The position numbers and the translations under genes are program-made. Below the pieces are notes generated by a model, which saw only the letters and a program-made list of their open reading frames with translations, did not search any database and was not told the origin of the DNA. From Mycobacterium sp. IS-3022 (GTDB taxonomy: Bacteria > Actinomycetota > Actinomycetes > Mycobacteriales > Mycobacteriaceae): 64,000 nt of DNA. Location of the stretch: NCBI RefSeq assembly GCF_001500065.1, contig NZ_LQIN01000001.1:1-64000 (forward strand), written 5' to 3'. Below, in pieces: positions 39,883-50,738 of this stretch. Position 1 is the stretch's first letter. Every line of letters begins with the position of its first letter.

Positions 39883-42800
39883 GGCAGCGCCCTGATCGGT
39901 CCGTTGCGGCTCCAGCCGAACACTCGCGTCGTGCCCTGTTGGACGACCGCGTCGGGCGCCTGCGACTCGGGCACCACGCGGTCGTAACGCTCGATCGAGC
40001 CCCAGTCGCGGTACCAGTCGTCACGCAGGTACGTAGGCACGGTCGACGTGCGCAGCAGCGCCTGGATGAACAGGAACGGACCGCCGTCCTGGGCGGACTG
40101 CCACTGATTCGAGGACACGACCACCTGCTTGAGGTTCGGAAGGATCCGGTACTCCGGCAGTTCGGCGATGCCGAGATGCTCGGAGAACGGGCGCTGGCAC
40201 GGGAAATTCGCCGCCGTGGCGATGTCCATCAGCACGGGGGTCTGCGCACCGAGGAACTGCTGAGCGGTCTGCAACACCGGCACCCGCGGCGGGGTGAACG
40301 CGAACCACTGATCGGTGGACAAGTTCGGGTCGTCGGCCACGATGCGCGCGACGTTGGCCTCCGGCGGCGCCCAGGCGAGCGGGAATCGCAGGTTGCGCCA
40401 AGCCTTCTGGGGACCCGGTCCGACGTCGATCGGCTGCACCTCGGCCAGCGGGAGGTAGCTGCCGTCGGGACGGTGCACACCCCACTGCAACTTCAGGGAC
40501 TGCCCGTAGTTGAACGAGCCGTCCTCCTCGTAGAACCAGATGGCGCCCGCGGCCGCGACGGTGACCAACGGCCGATCGGGGCTTCGAGGCGGCAGTTGGT
40601 ACCAGGCCGAAGTGACCTCGGCCGCAAGGTTGTTCTCGTCGTAGCTGCCCATCACCGGCGTGCGTTCGGGGTCGAGACCGAACGGCAGGAAGACGTTCGA
40701 ACCGTTGACCCCGACCGGGCCGTAGCCGCCGCCGGTCCCTGCCGCGAAACCGATGCCGATGTTCGGCTCGTTCGGCGAGCCGTCGGAGTTCACCGTGCCG
40801 GGGTTCGCGGTGATCGGTTCGGGCGGGTCCAGCGTGTCGCTGACGCCGTTGGGCGTGAAACCGACCGGGTCCTCGCCGCCGAGCGGACCGTACTCGCCGA
40901 AGCGTTGTCCCGGAACCGGTTGCAGCATACCGGCGTTCGTGTCCGCCTCGACCAGCACGTCGTCGGCCATCGCGCAGCTGGTGTCCGAGAGCCCCGACTT
41001 CAGGGCGGAGAGGTTCGCCTTGGCGGTCGTGTAGACGGGATAGCGCTGCACGGCGCCCTTGGCCATCGAACCCACTTCGAGCACCACCATGATGGTCGCC
41101 ACCACCAGCAGCGGCGTCGACGCGAGCACCCGGTTGCGCCGGGTGTCGGCGACCTGCGTGTGGCCCGCGTAGTCCATCCGGAAGTGCAGCCATCCCGCGA
41201 GCAGGCCCGTCAGGATCGCCAGCGCGAGGAAGATGCCCGTGACCGGGATACCGGCGATCACCGGCTGCTTGTCGAACCACGGCACACCGTAGTTGCCGAC
41301 ATAGAACCAGCCGTTGATACCCGATGTCGCCCAGGCCAATACGAACAGCAGCGCGGTGACGTACAGCGCGAGGTTACGTCGGCTGTGCAGACCGACCCGG
41401 GAGAACGCGAACGCGGTCACCGCCCCGAGCGCACCCGCCAGCCCGGCGAACACACCGAACTGCACCGCCCACTTCGTCGGCGTGAACGTCAGCAGGAGCA
41501 GGCCGATCGCCGTCGACCCGATCAGCCGCCAGACCGACCCGCGGGCCATGCCCGGGACGCCGCCGCGCCGCAGCAACACGGCCAGCATCCCGAACAGGCA
41601 GAGCATCAGCACCAGCACCGCGAAGCGCCGGGTCAGCGACGAGTCGACGCTGTCCTCGACGGTGAGGAAGTAGTAGCGCAGAAACTCTTGGTACCAGGCG
41701 ATGGTCGGGCCGACCACATATTTGATGCGTGCCGACTCGGCGACCGTCGCCAGGGTCTGGTCCCGGAACACCACCACGAAGATCAGGGCAAGCGCCGCCA
41801 ACAGCGTCGCAAGTGGCGCCAGGATGCCGTCGACCGGGCGCCGGGCGCGAACGGTGCGCACGATCGCGCGGGATCCGACGAGCAGTGGCGCGATCGCGAT
41901 CAGACCCTGCGGGGCCAGCGTCACGCTGAACACGGCGACGACGATCGCCAGCGCGGCCGGCCACGTCCGCCGGGTCGCGACCGCGTTCTCGACCAGCACC
42001 CACACCGCGACGGTGCCGAACGCGATCAGCGGTTCGGGCCGTAGGCCGTTGTTGAACGGCAACCACGCCGCGAGGAACACCGCCCCCGCAGTCCACACGG
42101 CGACCTTGTTCACCGCCAGTCGGCGGCCGAGTCGGGGCAGCACGCATCGGCTGACGATCAGCCACGCGCCGATCGCGGCCAGCGTCGCGGGCAGCCGCAT
42201 CCACACGCTCGCGGTGCTGACCGTCGCGAAGGCTGCGAGCACCGACTGGTACCAGTCGAACGGCGCCTCGGTGGCGCCGAAGAAGCGGTAGTAGTTCGCG
42301 GTGTAGCCGGCCTCGGCGGAGACGCGCGCGATCGTCAGGTTGTAGCCGTCGTCGGACGACAAGGCGCCGATGACGTGCCACAGCAGCAGGGTGCCGACGA
42401 CGCCGGCGTCGGCGAGCCAGTGCCCGAGGCCGACGCGCCAGAACCGTCGCCAGGCCCCCGGTACGCGACGGCGGTGCCGGCGGTCGAGCACCGCCAACGC
42501 CACGATCGACGCGATCACGCTCGCCACCCCGAGCACCATCGCCGCGAGCTTGGGCGCGGTGGGCGAGCTGATGAACCGGGTGTCGACGTCGATGCGCGCC
42601 GACAGCCCGTCCTGCGCCGCCACCTTCAGATCCGTGAAGACCCCTGCGACCTGCGGCTTCTCTTCCGGGGGCAGCGTCCCTGCGGCGACGGGCAGCCCGA
42701 CGAAGTCGGCGCCGACCTGCCCTGGATTCGCCCAGATGTGCAGCGTGCTGCAGGTCCCGGACTCGACAGCAGGCCGCGGCGCGACCGCGGCGACGGAGTC

Positions 42801-43157
42801 ACGGAACGCCACCACCACGACGTCGGAGGTGGCCCGCACGAACAGCCCGTTGCGGCTGGCGTCGATACCCGCCGGCGGGACCGTCGACAACACCAGGCCA
42901 CCGGCCTCGGGCAGGGTGGCGACGGCCTGGCAGGGGATCGAGATGTCGAGGGCCTGCGGCGCGCCGGAGACCAGCGGCGCGGTGATGTCGGTGACGAAAC
43001 CGTCGGGGCCGGGCGCTTGCGGCCACAGGATCGTCGCGGTGGTCTGCTTCACCGGCAGGAGTGGGACCAGCCCGCACAGCAATACACCGGCGATGCCTGC
43101 GACGACCGCGATCAGTCGCGCGAACCGGTGGGTCCGCTGATCTTCGTCGCGTGGCAC
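39879..43157 (-). CDS. embA: Arabinosyltransferase EmbA
   Basis: This 1092-residue partner of EmbB acts in arabinogalactan assembly. It has the N-terminal module, the active-site loop [19 protein letters not shown], many helices and the C-terminal carbohydrate-binding region. The start is GTG 43157 ([15 protein letters not shown]), matching the M. tuberculosis N-terminus; the frame runs further upstream to 43220 but without a start supported by family alignment. TACCAT eight bases upstream suggests a separate promoter and a nearly leaderless message. The length is close to the 1094 residues of M. tuberculosis. Confidence 0.96.
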   Translation of the reverse strand: MPRDEDQRTHRFARLIAVVAGIAGVLLCGLVPLLPVKQTTATILWPQAPGPDGFVTDITAPLVSGAPQALDISIPCQAVATLPEAGGLVLSTVPPAGIDASRNGLFVRATSDVVVVAFRDSVAAVAPRPAVESGTCSTLHIWANPGQVGADFVGLPVAAGTLPPEEKPQVAGVFTDLKVAAQDGLSARIDVDTRFISSPTAPKLAAMVLGVASVIASIVALAVLDRRHRRRVPGAWRRFWRVGLGHWLADAGVVGTLLLWHVIGALSSDDGYNLTIARVSAEAGYTANYYRFFGATEAPFDWYQSVLAAFATVSTASVWMRLPATLAAIGAWLIVSRCVLPRLGRRLAVNKVAVWTAGAVFLAAWLPFNNGLRPEPLIAFGTVAVWVLVENAVATRRTWPAALAIVVAVFSVTLAPQGLIAIAPLLVGSRAIVRTVRARRPVDGILAPLATLLAALALIFVVVFRDQTLATVAESARIKYVVGPTIAWYQEFLRYYFLTVEDSVDSSLTRRFAVLVLMLCLFGMLAVLLRRGGVPGMARGSVWRLIGSTAIGLLLLTFTPTKWAVQFGVFAGLAGALGAVTAFAFSRVGLHSRRNLALYVTALLFVLAWATSGINGWFYVGNYGVPWFDKQPVIAGIPVTGIFLALAILTGLLAGWLHFRMDYAGHTQVADTRRNRVLASTPLLVVATIMVVLEVGSMAKGAVQRYPVYTTAKANLSALKSGLSDTSCAMADDVLVEADTNAGMLQPVPGQRFGEYGPLGGEDPVGFTPNGVSDTLDPPEPITANPGTVNSDGSPNEPNIGIGFAAGTGGGYGPVGVNGSNVFLPFGLDPERTPVMGSYDENNLAAEVTSAWYQLPPRSPDRPLVTVAAAGAIWFYEEDGSFNYGQSLKLQWGVHRPDGSYLPLAEVQPIDVGPGPQKAWRNLRFPLAWAPPEANVARIVADDPNLSTDQWFAFTPPRVPVLQTAQQFLGAQTPVLMDIATAANFPCQRPFSEHLGIAELPEYRILPNLKQVVVSSNQWQSAQDGGPFLFIQALLRTSTVPTYLRDDWYRDWGSIERYDRVVPESQAPDAVVQQGTTRVFGWSRNGPIRALP

Positions 43158-43165
43158 GAGGGTCG

Positions 43166-43171
43166 ATGGTA
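43166..43171 (-). promoter_or_regulatory. embA promoter -10 element
   Basis: TACCAT on the minus strand is at -14 to -9 from GTG 43157. In M. tuberculosis, ethambutol-resistance mutations upstream of embA fall at about the same distance (positions near -8 to -16), which supports this site. Confidence 0.55.
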
Positions 43172-43227
43172 GGCGACGAAACCGTCCGGGCTGACGACGG
43201 CAGGCCGTCGCGGTCCACAACGTCAGT

Positions 43228-43271
43228 CTGAGAGCGTCGCCGTGTACATATAGCCGTGACGACGCTCTCAG
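43228..43271. repeat. Perfect inverted repeat in the embC-embA space
   Basis: CTGAGAGCGTCG (43228-43239) and CGACGCTCTCAG (43260-43271) are exact inverted copies with a 20-base spacer. They lie 25 bases after the embC stop and 71 bases before the embA start. The hairpin has no T-run, so it could be a terminator, an mRNA stabiliser or a protein site. Confidence 0.75.
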
Positions 43272-43296
43272 CGTGACATTGCGTCGGCGAGGCGTA

Positions 43297-46200
43297 TCAG
43301 GAAAGACGCAGCGGGGCCGGGCTCCACAGCCCGCTGCGCGTCGCGGTGCCCAGGTCCAGCCGGGCCGGCTCGGCGTTCGGGTACCACGGGGTGAGCTGCT
43401 GCAGCGAGCCCCAGTCCCGGAACCAGTCGTCCTCGAGGTAGGTCGGCACCGTTGTGGCGCGCACGAGTAGCTCGGTGATGCCGAGCGGCCCGCCGCCGAG
43501 GTAGTCCATCACCGGGGAGTTGGCCTCGGCGCCGAACCGGTCGGGCAAGATCCGCCACTCGGGCACCTCGATGACGCCGTTCTGGTGCCCGAACGGCCGC
43601 TGGCAGGGGAAGGCCAAACCGACCAGCCAGTCGAGCAGGACGGGATCCTCGGAGCCGACGACGTCCTGCAGCGTGCGCAGGTTCGGGATTCGCGGCGGCG
43701 TCAACGCGATCCAGTGCTGCGGGTCGAGGTCGTCGTCGGTGGCCACCAGCCGGATCTGCGTGGCCTGCTGCGGGATCGCGGCCATCGGCGCCCGCAGGTT
43801 GCGCCATGCGGGAGCGGCCCCGACGTCGGCGAACCCGAGCGCGCCACCGGGCTCGTCGTCGCGCGCCTGTGCGTCGGTGGCCCACTGCACGACGACCTCG
43901 CCGGGGTCGAAGCGGCCGGCCGCCGCGACAACCAGCAGCGGCCCGGCCTCGTCGCGCGAGGGCAGGCGGTACCAGGCCGAGCGCAACTGCGCCGGCTGCT
44001 GTGTGCCCGGACGCCAGCTGCCCATCACCGGTGTGCGGGCGGGATCGAGGTCGTAGGGCAGCCGGGCCCGCGAGCCGTTGACGCCCGCTGCGGCGGTGGT
44101 CCCGCCTTCGGTGCCGCCGTTGCCGGCCTGGTCCTCGTCTGCGTCGGTGTCGGCGAAGTTGGTGGAGGTGCCTTCTCCGCTCATCGCTTCGTCGGCGGAG
44201 ACGTCGGTGGGAATTCCGTTGGGGCCGAAGCCCTGTGCAGTCACGGCGCCGAGCGCCTCGCCGACCGGCGTGCCGATGGGGTTCAGCATGCCGGCGTTCG
44301 GGTTCTCCTCGACGAGCACGTCCTCGGCCATGCCGCAGGTCTTTCCGGTCAAGGCTTCGAGGTTGGAACGCCCGACACTCCATGCCGGGTACTGGTCGAC
44401 CATCGCCAGCGTCAGCGAGACCACCTCGAACACCACCACCAGCCAGGTGGCCACGGCCAGGGGCGACCGCACGATCCGCTGCCACCGACGTGGTGGCCCC
44501 GGCGGCGACACGTCTCGCCCGGAGAAGTGGAACCACGCCGCGGCCAGCAGCGCCAGCACGGCCAGCCCGAGCAGGATGGTGCTGAAGCCGAACTTCCACT
44601 CCGGCATCTGATTCGACCAAGGCACCCCGAAATTCGAGACGTACCACCAGCCGTTGACGGTGGCGAACGAGAGCGCCATCGCGAACAGCACCGCGGCGGC
44701 GAACACCGATCGGTTGCGCCGCGAGCGCATCGCGGTCACGGTGACGGCGACCGCGGCCAACGCGCCCAGCGAGCCGGCCAGGCCGGCGAACACGCCGAAG
44801 TGATGCGTCCACTTGGTGGGCGTGAACATCATCGCCAGGAACGAGATCACCGTGATGCCGATGATGCGGCGGCTCGGTCCCAGCGCAGTACCGGGAATCC
44901 TGAACTTGCGCAACGACATCGCCACCGACACGGCCAGCGCCAGCAGCAGCGTGAGCACCGCGAACCGTCGTGCGACCGAACCGTCCGGGCTCAGCGTGAA
45001 CAGCCGCTCGTAGCGGATGTGCTCGTCGAACCAGCTCAGGCTCGGCCCGACCGCGGACTTGAACGTGCTGGCCTGCAGTTCGGCGGCCAGCGTCTGGTCC
45101 CGGAAGATCAAGATGATCGTGACGGTGGCAGCGGCCAGAATCGGCGCCAGCAGGGCGAGATACCCGAATCGCGAAACATGCGCTGCGACAATTGTTTTCA
45201 GCGGTCCGACGGCCACCAGCAGCGCGCCGACCGCCGCGATGCCGGTCGGGCCGGAGAACAGTGTGAGCGCGCCGATGATGACCGCGATCGCGACCGGCAG
45301 CAGCCGGCTCGTGGCGACCCCGCGTTCGACCGAGCACCAGGTGAGCAGAATGCCGAGCGCGATGATCGGTTCGGGGCGCAGGCCGTTGTTCAGCGGCAGC
45401 CAGAACGCCAGGAACAGACCCGCCGCCGTCCACGCCGCCGCCGGGGTGGACTTGACCGCGTGCCCCAGGCGCGGGATCACCTCGCGGCTGATCACCCACC
45501 AGCACGCCAGCGCCATCACCAGAGTCGGCAGCCGCATCCACACGCTGTGCGTGCTGACGTGCGCCCACAGCGCCAGCAGGTCGTAGTACCACCCGAACGG
45601 CGCTTCGGGAGTGCCGAACCAGCGGTAGTAGTTGGCCATGTAGCCGGCCTGCTCGGACACCCGGGCCATGGTCAGGATGTAGCCGTCGTCGGCGGTGTTC
45701 GCGCCGACGAAGTGCCACCACACCAGAACCGCGGCGACGAGCCCGTCCAGCGGCCGCAGTGTCCACCACCGCGGCGGCAGGAACCGCTTGGCCCGACGGC
45801 CGTCTGCGGTGTCCAGCATGTGCAAGGCGGCCAACGCGATTACCGTCATCGCCACCCCGACGACCATCGCGAGCGTCTTGAGCAGGGTGGGTGACGTGCT
45901 GTACCGGGAGTCGAGGGTCGCGGAGAACTCCAGTCCCGGCGGCGCCGGACCGCTCAGATCGGTGAAGACCCCGACGATCTGCGGCCGGAAGTCGTAGCCG
46001 CCGCGCTCGCCGCGCAGCGGTTCCCCGGGATCCCGGTCGTCGGCACCTTGTACGAGGCCGACGAACTCGCCGGTCACCTTGTCGGCATGCGCAGTGAAGG
46101 TCAGCCGCTCGCACTGCGGGCTGAGCACCTGATCCAGCGGGGCGCTGACCACCGGGGTGTTGCGCACGATCACCAGCAGGTCGTTGTTGACCCGCTCGAT

Positions 46201-46521
46201 GAGCAGTCCGCGGTCGACGGCCTTGGGCGCCTGTTTGGGCACCGTCGACAGCAGCACCGTGCGACCGCGGTTCTCCGGCCGAGCCAAAGGAGCCGCCGCG
46301 CGGCACGGCACGCTGATCTGCAGGTCGGTCGCGACGTAGCCGATGAGCGGGGCGTTCACACTCTGCAACACGCCGTTCTGCGGCCAGTTCAGCTGCGCGG
46401 TCGTCTGCGTGACCGGCAGCAACGGGGTCGCGATCGCGAGCAGGGCGCCGAGCAACCCGGCGACGATGGCAATCAGCCGCACGGTCCGATGGTTGGACGC
46501 GACCCCGGCTTCACCGACCAC
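43297..46521 (-). CDS. embC: Arabinosyltransferase EmbC
   Basis: This 1074-residue GT-C enzyme elongates the arabinan of lipoarabinomannan. It has the N-terminal LNWPQNG module, the active-site loop [27 protein letters not shown], about 13 helices and a C-terminal carbohydrate-binding domain ending with [16 protein letters not shown] 46521 is chosen: it lies 11 bases after the aftA stop with AGGA nine bases upstream, and matches the family after a slightly shorter N-terminus than M. tuberculosis. A much longer open frame upstream passes through aftA and is not coding. The 139 bases after it hold an inverted repeat and the embA promoter. Confidence 0.95.
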   Translation of the reverse strand: MVGEAGVASNHRTVRLIAIVAGLLGALLAIATPLLPVTQTTAQLNWPQNGVLQSVNAPLIGYVATDLQISVPCRAAAPLARPENRGRTVLLSTVPKQAPKAVDRGLLIERVNNDLLVIVRNTPVVSAPLDQVLSPQCERLTFTAHADKVTGEFVGLVQGADDRDPGEPLRGERGGYDFRPQIVGVFTDLSGPAPPGLEFSATLDSRYSTSPTLLKTLAMVVGVAMTVIALAALHMLDTADGRRAKRFLPPRWWTLRPLDGLVAAVLVWWHFVGANTADDGYILTMARVSEQAGYMANYYRWFGTPEAPFGWYYDLLALWAHVSTHSVWMRLPTLVMALACWWVISREVIPRLGHAVKSTPAAAWTAAGLFLAFWLPLNNGLRPEPIIALGILLTWCSVERGVATSRLLPVAIAVIIGALTLFSGPTGIAAVGALLVAVGPLKTIVAAHVSRFGYLALLAPILAAATVTIILIFRDQTLAAELQASTFKSAVGPSLSWFDEHIRYERLFTLSPDGSVARRFAVLTLLLALAVSVAMSLRKFRIPGTALGPSRRIIGITVISFLAMMFTPTKWTHHFGVFAGLAGSLGALAAVAVTVTAMRSRRNRSVFAAAVLFAMALSFATVNGWWYVSNFGVPWSNQMPEWKFGFSTILLGLAVLALLAAAWFHFSGRDVSPPGPPRRWQRIVRSPLAVATWLVVVFEVVSLTLAMVDQYPAWSVGRSNLEALTGKTCGMAEDVLVEENPNAGMLNPIGTPVGEALGAVTAQGFGPNGIPTDVSADEAMSGEGTSTNFADTDADEDQAGNGGTEGGTTAAAGVNGSRARLPYDLDPARTPVMGSWRPGTQQPAQLRSAWYRLPSRDEAGPLLVVAAAGRFDPGEVVVQWATDAQARDDEPGGALGFADVGAAPAWRNLRAPMAAIPQQATQIRLVATDDDLDPQHWIALTPPRIPNLRTLQDVVGSEDPVLLDWLVGLAFPCQRPFGHQNGVIEVPEWRILPDRFGAEANSPVMDYLGGGPLGITELLVRATTVPTYLEDDWFRDWGSLQQLTPWYPNAEPARLDLGTATRSGLWSPAPLRLS

Positions 46522-46532
46522 GGGGTTCGATC

Positions 46533-48434
46533 CTAATTGGGCTGCCGAATCGCCAGCACGAACGGGCCGATGGTGGACACCTCGAAGCGCGGGTCGTCGA
46601 ACAGGGCCTCGTCGAGCGCGACGTGATAGCGGCGCACGTTCGGCTGGTTGGGATAGACGTCCGATGCCAGCCGAAGCGTGTAGGTGTCGTCGGCGCCGCG
46701 GCGCATCAGAAACACCGTCGGCGGCTGCCACGGCAGCGTGTCGAGCGCCTCGACGAACTGGTCGGCGTCGGTCAGCGTCGCCCAGCCCTCGATGGCTTCG
46801 GCCCGCTTTTCGAACTGCGCCAGCGGGTTCGCGTAGTGCGACGTCAGCCCCTGGAAGCCGTAGTAGGGGTAGTACGACAGAAAGCTGTAGTCCGCGGTCA
46901 GCACGACGGTCTCGTCGCGCGGCCGGCCGGTCACCTCGGCGATCTTGGCGTCGATCTCGCGGTAGTAGCGCTCGGCGCCGGGCGGCCGCCGGTCGGCGCG
47001 CTGACCGTAGCCGTCGGTGTCGGTGTAGGCGACGATGATGTCGGAGCGCAGCACGTCGGGAATGTCCTGGCTGAACGTGACCGCGCCGAGTGCGCCCAGC
47101 GTGGCCGCCACCGCGACGACCCGTTTCGCGTTCTCCCGCCGCACCCGCGCCGCGACCGCGCGCGTGACATCGATGAAGCCGAACGCGCCGGCCGCGGTCA
47201 ACAGCACGGTCAGCGTCGGGTTCAGCCGGAACGACAACAACGTCGTGCCCGCCAGCGTGGTCAGCATCGACAGCAGTGACCAGGCGTAGACGGCCAGCAC
47301 CGCGATCGCGAGCGCGCCGGCCCGGGTCGATGACCGGGCGCGCCAGACCAGCCACAGCGTGCCGAGCATGCACAACGCCCCGAGCAGCGTGAAGTGCAGC
47401 ATCGGAAACTCGAGTTGCGCACCGTCGGTCGGCAGGTAGTGCTGTGCCGTGCCGGAATCGGCGGGCTCACCGGTGATCGCGGCCAGCAGCCACGGACCCA
47501 GGCCGATCAGCCACATGGCACCGGAGATCACCGCGATGACGACGAGTCGCAGCAGCGGCTCGACGCGCTTCCGGGCGACGGCGATCGTGAACGCCATGAT
47601 CGCCAACGTGAACGCGGCGTAGGCGAACAGCAGGGTGTACGACAGTGCCGCCGCGCCGAGGAACAATCCGGTGCCGATGACCGCGGCCCACCCGGCTCGC
47701 GTCCTCCCGCCCGCCACCCCGTGCGGCCCGCCTCCGCGCACAACCCGATCGCCTCCGCGCAGTCCCGACCAGGCCAGCACGAAAACCGGCGGCAACAGCA
47801 CGGTGATGATCGCGGCGTACGGCTCGGCCGGCGAGTACGCGAGCGTGGCGGCGGCGGTGGCGGTCGTGACGACGAGTGCGTACTCGAACCGGATCATGGC
47901 CGCCCACAACACGAACGCCGCCACGATCGCGACGGTGATCGAGATGATCGCCCACGGTTTGAACATCTCCCATGCGGGCGTCCCGGTCAGCGCGGCAAGA
48001 CGCCCGCCGATCCAGAACCAGCCCGGCGGATAGAACGGCGGGAGCCCGATGTAGGTCATGTCGCGCAGCGCGGCGGTGTCGGTCAGCCGGGTCAGATACT
48101 CGGTGCGGAACGCCTGGTCGACGGAGATGCCGTGCAGATAGAGCCGGGTGGCTCCCAGCGGCATCGCCAGCGTCACAACGGAGAACGCGGACAGGAACAG
48201 CGTCGCCGCGCCCTTGGCGATAAGGCGACGCCCGCACCGCCACACCCAGCCGCACACCAACAGCCCCGTCAGGCAGGCGAATTGGCCGACTGTTGTCAGC
48301 GCGTGCAGCTGATTCGACGAGTTGTACGCGGGCCACTCCACCCGGGCGATCGCGGCAAGGGAGATCACCGCCACGACGACCGCCACCGCAGCAGCCGCCG
48401 CCATCTGGCCGATGACGGCCAGCGTGCCGCGCAT
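46533..48434 (-). CDS. aftA: Galactan 5-O-arabinofuranosyltransferase AftA
   Basis: This 633-residue GT-C enzyme adds the first arabinofuranose to galactan, priming the arabinan that the Emb proteins extend. The N-terminal half has about 11 helices with the family segment [29 protein letters not shown]; the C-terminal part is soluble and ends [12 protein letters not shown] 48434 is chosen because it overlaps the dprE2 stop by one base (TGATG); the frame extends upstream to 48515, and a start there would add up to 27 residues, close to M. tuberculosis (643). It is followed by embC after 11 bases. Confidence 0.93.
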   Translation of the reverse strand: MRGTLAVIGQMAAAAAVAVVVAVISLAAIARVEWPAYNSSNQLHALTTVGQFACLTGLLVCGWVWRCGRRLIAKGAATLFLSAFSVVTLAMPLGATRLYLHGISVDQAFRTEYLTRLTDTAALRDMTYIGLPPFYPPGWFWIGGRLAALTGTPAWEMFKPWAIISITVAIVAAFVLWAAMIRFEYALVVTTATAAATLAYSPAEPYAAIITVLLPPVFVLAWSGLRGGDRVVRGGGPHGVAGGRTRAGWAAVIGTGLFLGAAALSYTLLFAYAAFTLAIMAFTIAVARKRVEPLLRLVVIAVISGAMWLIGLGPWLLAAITGEPADSGTAQHYLPTDGAQLEFPMLHFTLLGALCMLGTLWLVWRARSSTRAGALAIAVLAVYAWSLLSMLTTLAGTTLLSFRLNPTLTVLLTAAGAFGFIDVTRAVAARVRRENAKRVVAVAATLGALGAVTFSQDIPDVLRSDIIVAYTDTDGYGQRADRRPPGAERYYREIDAKIAEVTGRPRDETVVLTADYSFLSYYPYYGFQGLTSHYANPLAQFEKRAEAIEGWATLTDADQFVEALDTLPWQPPTVFLMRRGADDTYTLRLASDVYPNQPNVRRYHVALDEALFDDPRFEVSTIGPFVLAIRQPN

Positions 48435-49213
48435 CAGATGGGAAGCTTGCGGAAGATCGGCCGTGGGATGTGTCGCAACACCATCATCACGTACCTGAAC
48501 GCTCCCGGCGCCCATACCAGTTCCTTGCCCTTGGCTGCTGCCGTGACCGCCAGTTCGGCGACGTCCTCCTTGTCGACGGTGAACGGCGCCTCCTTCGTGC
48601 CGGTCGCCTTCCAGTGCTCGACGGTGGTCGTGGTGCGAACCTGCCCGGGTCTGATGACCAGCACTCGAACGCCGTACTCCCGCAACGCTTCTCCCAGCCC
48701 GAGGTAGAAGCCGTCCAGGCCGGCCTTGGTGGAGCCGTACACGAAGTTGGACCGCCGCACCCGCTCACCGGCCGCCGAGCTCATCGCGATGATCTGTCCG
48801 AAGCCCTGAGCGCGCATCTTCTCGCCGAGCAGCACGCCGACCGAAACCGCTGCGGTGTAATTGATCTCGGCGATCTGCACGGCCTTTCGCTGGTCCTGCC
48901 ACAGCTCTTCGGCATTACCGAGCAGGCCGAACGCCACGATCGCCACATCGACATCACCGTCGGCGAACGCGGCGTCGATCACGGCCGGGTGGCCGTCGGT
49001 GTCGGTGCCGTCGAAGTCGATCCACTCGACCGACTTCGCGCCGGCCGCCTTCATCGCCGCGATGGCGTTGTCCTTGCGCGGGTGGTCGGGCAGGTCAGCC
49101 AAGACGATCCGGGCGTGGGCGTTGCGCAGGTAGCGCTCGCAGATCGCCAGCCCGATCTCGGACGTACCGCCGAGCAGCAGGATCGTTTGGGGATTACCAA
49201 CGGCATCAAGCAT
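48434..49213 (-). CDS. dprE2: Decaprenylphosphoryl-2-keto-ribose reductase
   Basis: This 259-residue short-chain dehydrogenase reduces the keto intermediate made by DprE1, completing the change of decaprenyl-phospho-ribose to decaprenyl-phospho-arabinose. The N-terminal [11 protein letters not shown] motif binds NAD(P)H, and SS/YGSTK with Tyr and Lys forms the catalytic site. ATG 49213 is 12 bases after the dprE1 stop. The stop overlaps the aftA start by one base, so the donor-making enzyme and the donor-using enzyme are coupled. Confidence 0.95.
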   Translation of the reverse strand: MLDAVGNPQTILLLGGTSEIGLAICERYLRNAHARIVLADLPDHPRKDNAIAAMKAAGAKSVEWIDFDGTDTDGHPAVIDAAFADGDVDVAIVAFGLLGNAEELWQDQRKAVQIAEINYTAAVSVGVLLGEKMRAQGFGQIIAMSSAAGERVRRSNFVYGSTKAGLDGFYLGLGEALREYGVRVLVIRPGQVRTTTTVEHWKATGTKEAPFTVDKEDVAELAVTAAAKGKELVWAPGAFRYVMMVLRHIPRPIFRKLPI

Positions 49214-49225
49214 TTTTGTGAACCA

Positions 49226-50626
49226 TTACAAGAGCTCCAAGCGTCGGGCCATATCGGATGCGAAGACGCCGTTCGGGTCGGCCTTGCGGCGCACGACGAT
49301 CCACTCATCGATACGGGGATACATCTTGTGGAACCGTTCGGCGCTGACGCGAGAGTCCTTCGCCGTATACACCCGGCCACCGAACTCCATGACCCGGTCG
49401 TCGAGTTCGTTGAGGAATTCGTTGACGCCGGCTTTGTTCGGGAAGTCCATCGCGACGTTCCAGCCGGCCATCGGAAAGCTCAGTGGCGCACGGTTGCCGG
49501 GTCCGAACAGCTTGAACACGTTCAGCGCAGAGTAGTGGCCGCGGGTCTGGATCCAACCGATGATGGCCTTGAACTCCTCGAGCGCGTCGGGCGGCACCAG
49601 GAACTGGTGCTGTGCGAAACCTGCTGGGCCATAAGCGTTGTTCCACCCGCTGACCAGGTCGAGCATGTGGTAGAACTGCGACAGATTCATGATCTTGCCG
49701 CTGTAGGTACCGCCGAGCCGGTAGTACACCTCGCCGATGGCCATGAACGACAGCTTGTTCATCGCGCTGACCGGAAACACGTCGGGCACCGTCAGTAGTT
49801 GCGGCGCATCGAATTTCAACGGGTTCTTGGCCAGTTTCGGTGGCAGCTGGTCCAGTGTCGCGAGGCTGCCGCGGCTGATCGAGGCGCGGCCGAGCTTCGG
49901 TGGCGGGCTGATGAGATCGAACCAGGCGCTGGAGTAGGTGTAGCGGTCCTCGCTGCCGTCGAGGTGCACGGCTATGGTCTCGTCGAGGTCTTTGGTGGCC
50001 ACCCCGTCGGCGATGAAGTAGGCGGTCTCGGTGCGGGTCATCGCGATACGGGCGCGCAGCACGATGCCGGTGAGGCCGTTACCGCCGACGGTGGCCCAGA
50101 AGAGCTCGCTGTCCGGCCCGTCGGGCGTCAGGGCGCGCACCTCGCCGTCGGCCATCAACAGGTCCATCGACAACACGTGGTTGCCGAAGCTGCCGGCGCT
50201 GTGGTGGTTCTTGCCGTGGATGTCGGAGGCGATGGCTCCGCCGACGGTGACCTGCCGGGTGCCCGGCAGCACCGGAACCCACAACCCGAACGGCAGCGCC
50301 GCCTTCATCAGCTGATGCAGGCTGACGCCCGCGTCCACGTCGGCGACGGCGGTGTCGGCGCTTATCGAGTGGATCGTGTTCAGCGCGGTCATGTCGACGA
50401 CGAGCCCACCGCCGTTGCACGCCTGGTCGCCATAGGACCGGCCGAGCCCACGGGCGAGCACACCACGGCGCAGGAAGGACGGACTCGTCGCGGCGGGGTC
50501 GGCGGCTTCCCGAACGGCGCGGGCGATCACCTCGACGTCGGGGGTGCGCAGCACCTGGGCGACCGACGGTGCAGTGCGCCCGAAGCCGGTCAGGGCACGC
50601 GAAGTCGTCGGCAGGTTCTCGGACAT
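49226..50626 (-). CDS. dprE1: Decaprenylphosphoryl-beta-D-ribose oxidase with Ala at the benzothiazinone Cys position
   Basis: This 466-residue flavoprotein oxidises decaprenyl-phospho-ribose at C2. FAD-binding features include RGLGRSYGD and [23 protein letters not shown]. In the substrate pocket, M. tuberculosis has GWNICVDF with Cys387, the residue trapped by benzothiazinones. Here the segment is GWNVAMDF, with Ala392 at that place (codon at 49451-49453). This predicts natural resistance to covalent benzothiazinones, as described for some mycobacteria with Ala or Ser there. ATG 50626 has TACCCT seven bases upstream, so the transcript is probably leaderless; the frame extends to 50689. It starts the dprE1-embC run. 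Confidence 0.95.
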   Translation of the reverse strand: MSENLPTTSRALTGFGRTAPSVAQVLRTPDVEVIARAVREAADPAATSPSFLRRGVLARGLGRSYGDQACNGGGLVVDMTALNTIHSISADTAVADVDAGVSLHQLMKAALPFGLWVPVLPGTRQVTVGGAIASDIHGKNHHSAGSFGNHVLSMDLLMADGEVRALTPDGPDSELFWATVGGNGLTGIVLRARIAMTRTETAYFIADGVATKDLDETIAVHLDGSEDRYTYSSAWFDLISPPPKLGRASISRGSLATLDQLPPKLAKNPLKFDAPQLLTVPDVFPVSAMNKLSFMAIGEVYYRLGGTYSGKIMNLSQFYHMLDLVSGWNNAYGPAGFAQHQFLVPPDALEEFKAIIGWIQTRGHYSALNVFKLFGPGNRAPLSFPMAGWNVAMDFPNKAGVNEFLNELDDRVMEFGGRVYTAKDSRVSAERFHKMYPRIDEWIVVRRKADPNGVFASDMARRLELL

Positions 50627-50633
50627 CGTGACG

Positions 50634-50639
50634 AGGGTA
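50634..50639 (-). promoter_or_regulatory. Leaderless -10 element for dprE1
   Basis: TACCCT on the minus strand fits TANNNT and lies seven bases upstream of ATG 50626. It would drive dprE1-dprE2-aftA-embC. Confidence 0.45.
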
Positions 50640-50738
50640 CCGTGCGGCGGGTCGAGCCCCGGAGAGCCGGAAATTGGTGCACGGACCACGTGTGCCGGTG
50701 AGTTAGCGTGGTCAGGCGACTGTTAGGGGTCACCGCCG

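Noticed and set aside
43585..45894. A 769-codon open frame on the plus strand opposite embC
   Set aside because: Composition is Arg/Gln/His-rich with no recognisable domain, as expected for the antisense of a GC-rich gene.
43268..46306. A 1012-codon open frame on the minus strand overlapping embC in another phase
   Set aside because: It is a shadow of embC: Arg/Gly/Ala-rich translation without motifs, produced by high GC, while the other phase gives a complete EmbC.
46522..47373. Upstream extension of the embC frame by about 280 codons
   Set aside because: It runs through aftA in another phase and has no domain; GTG 46521 matches the family start.
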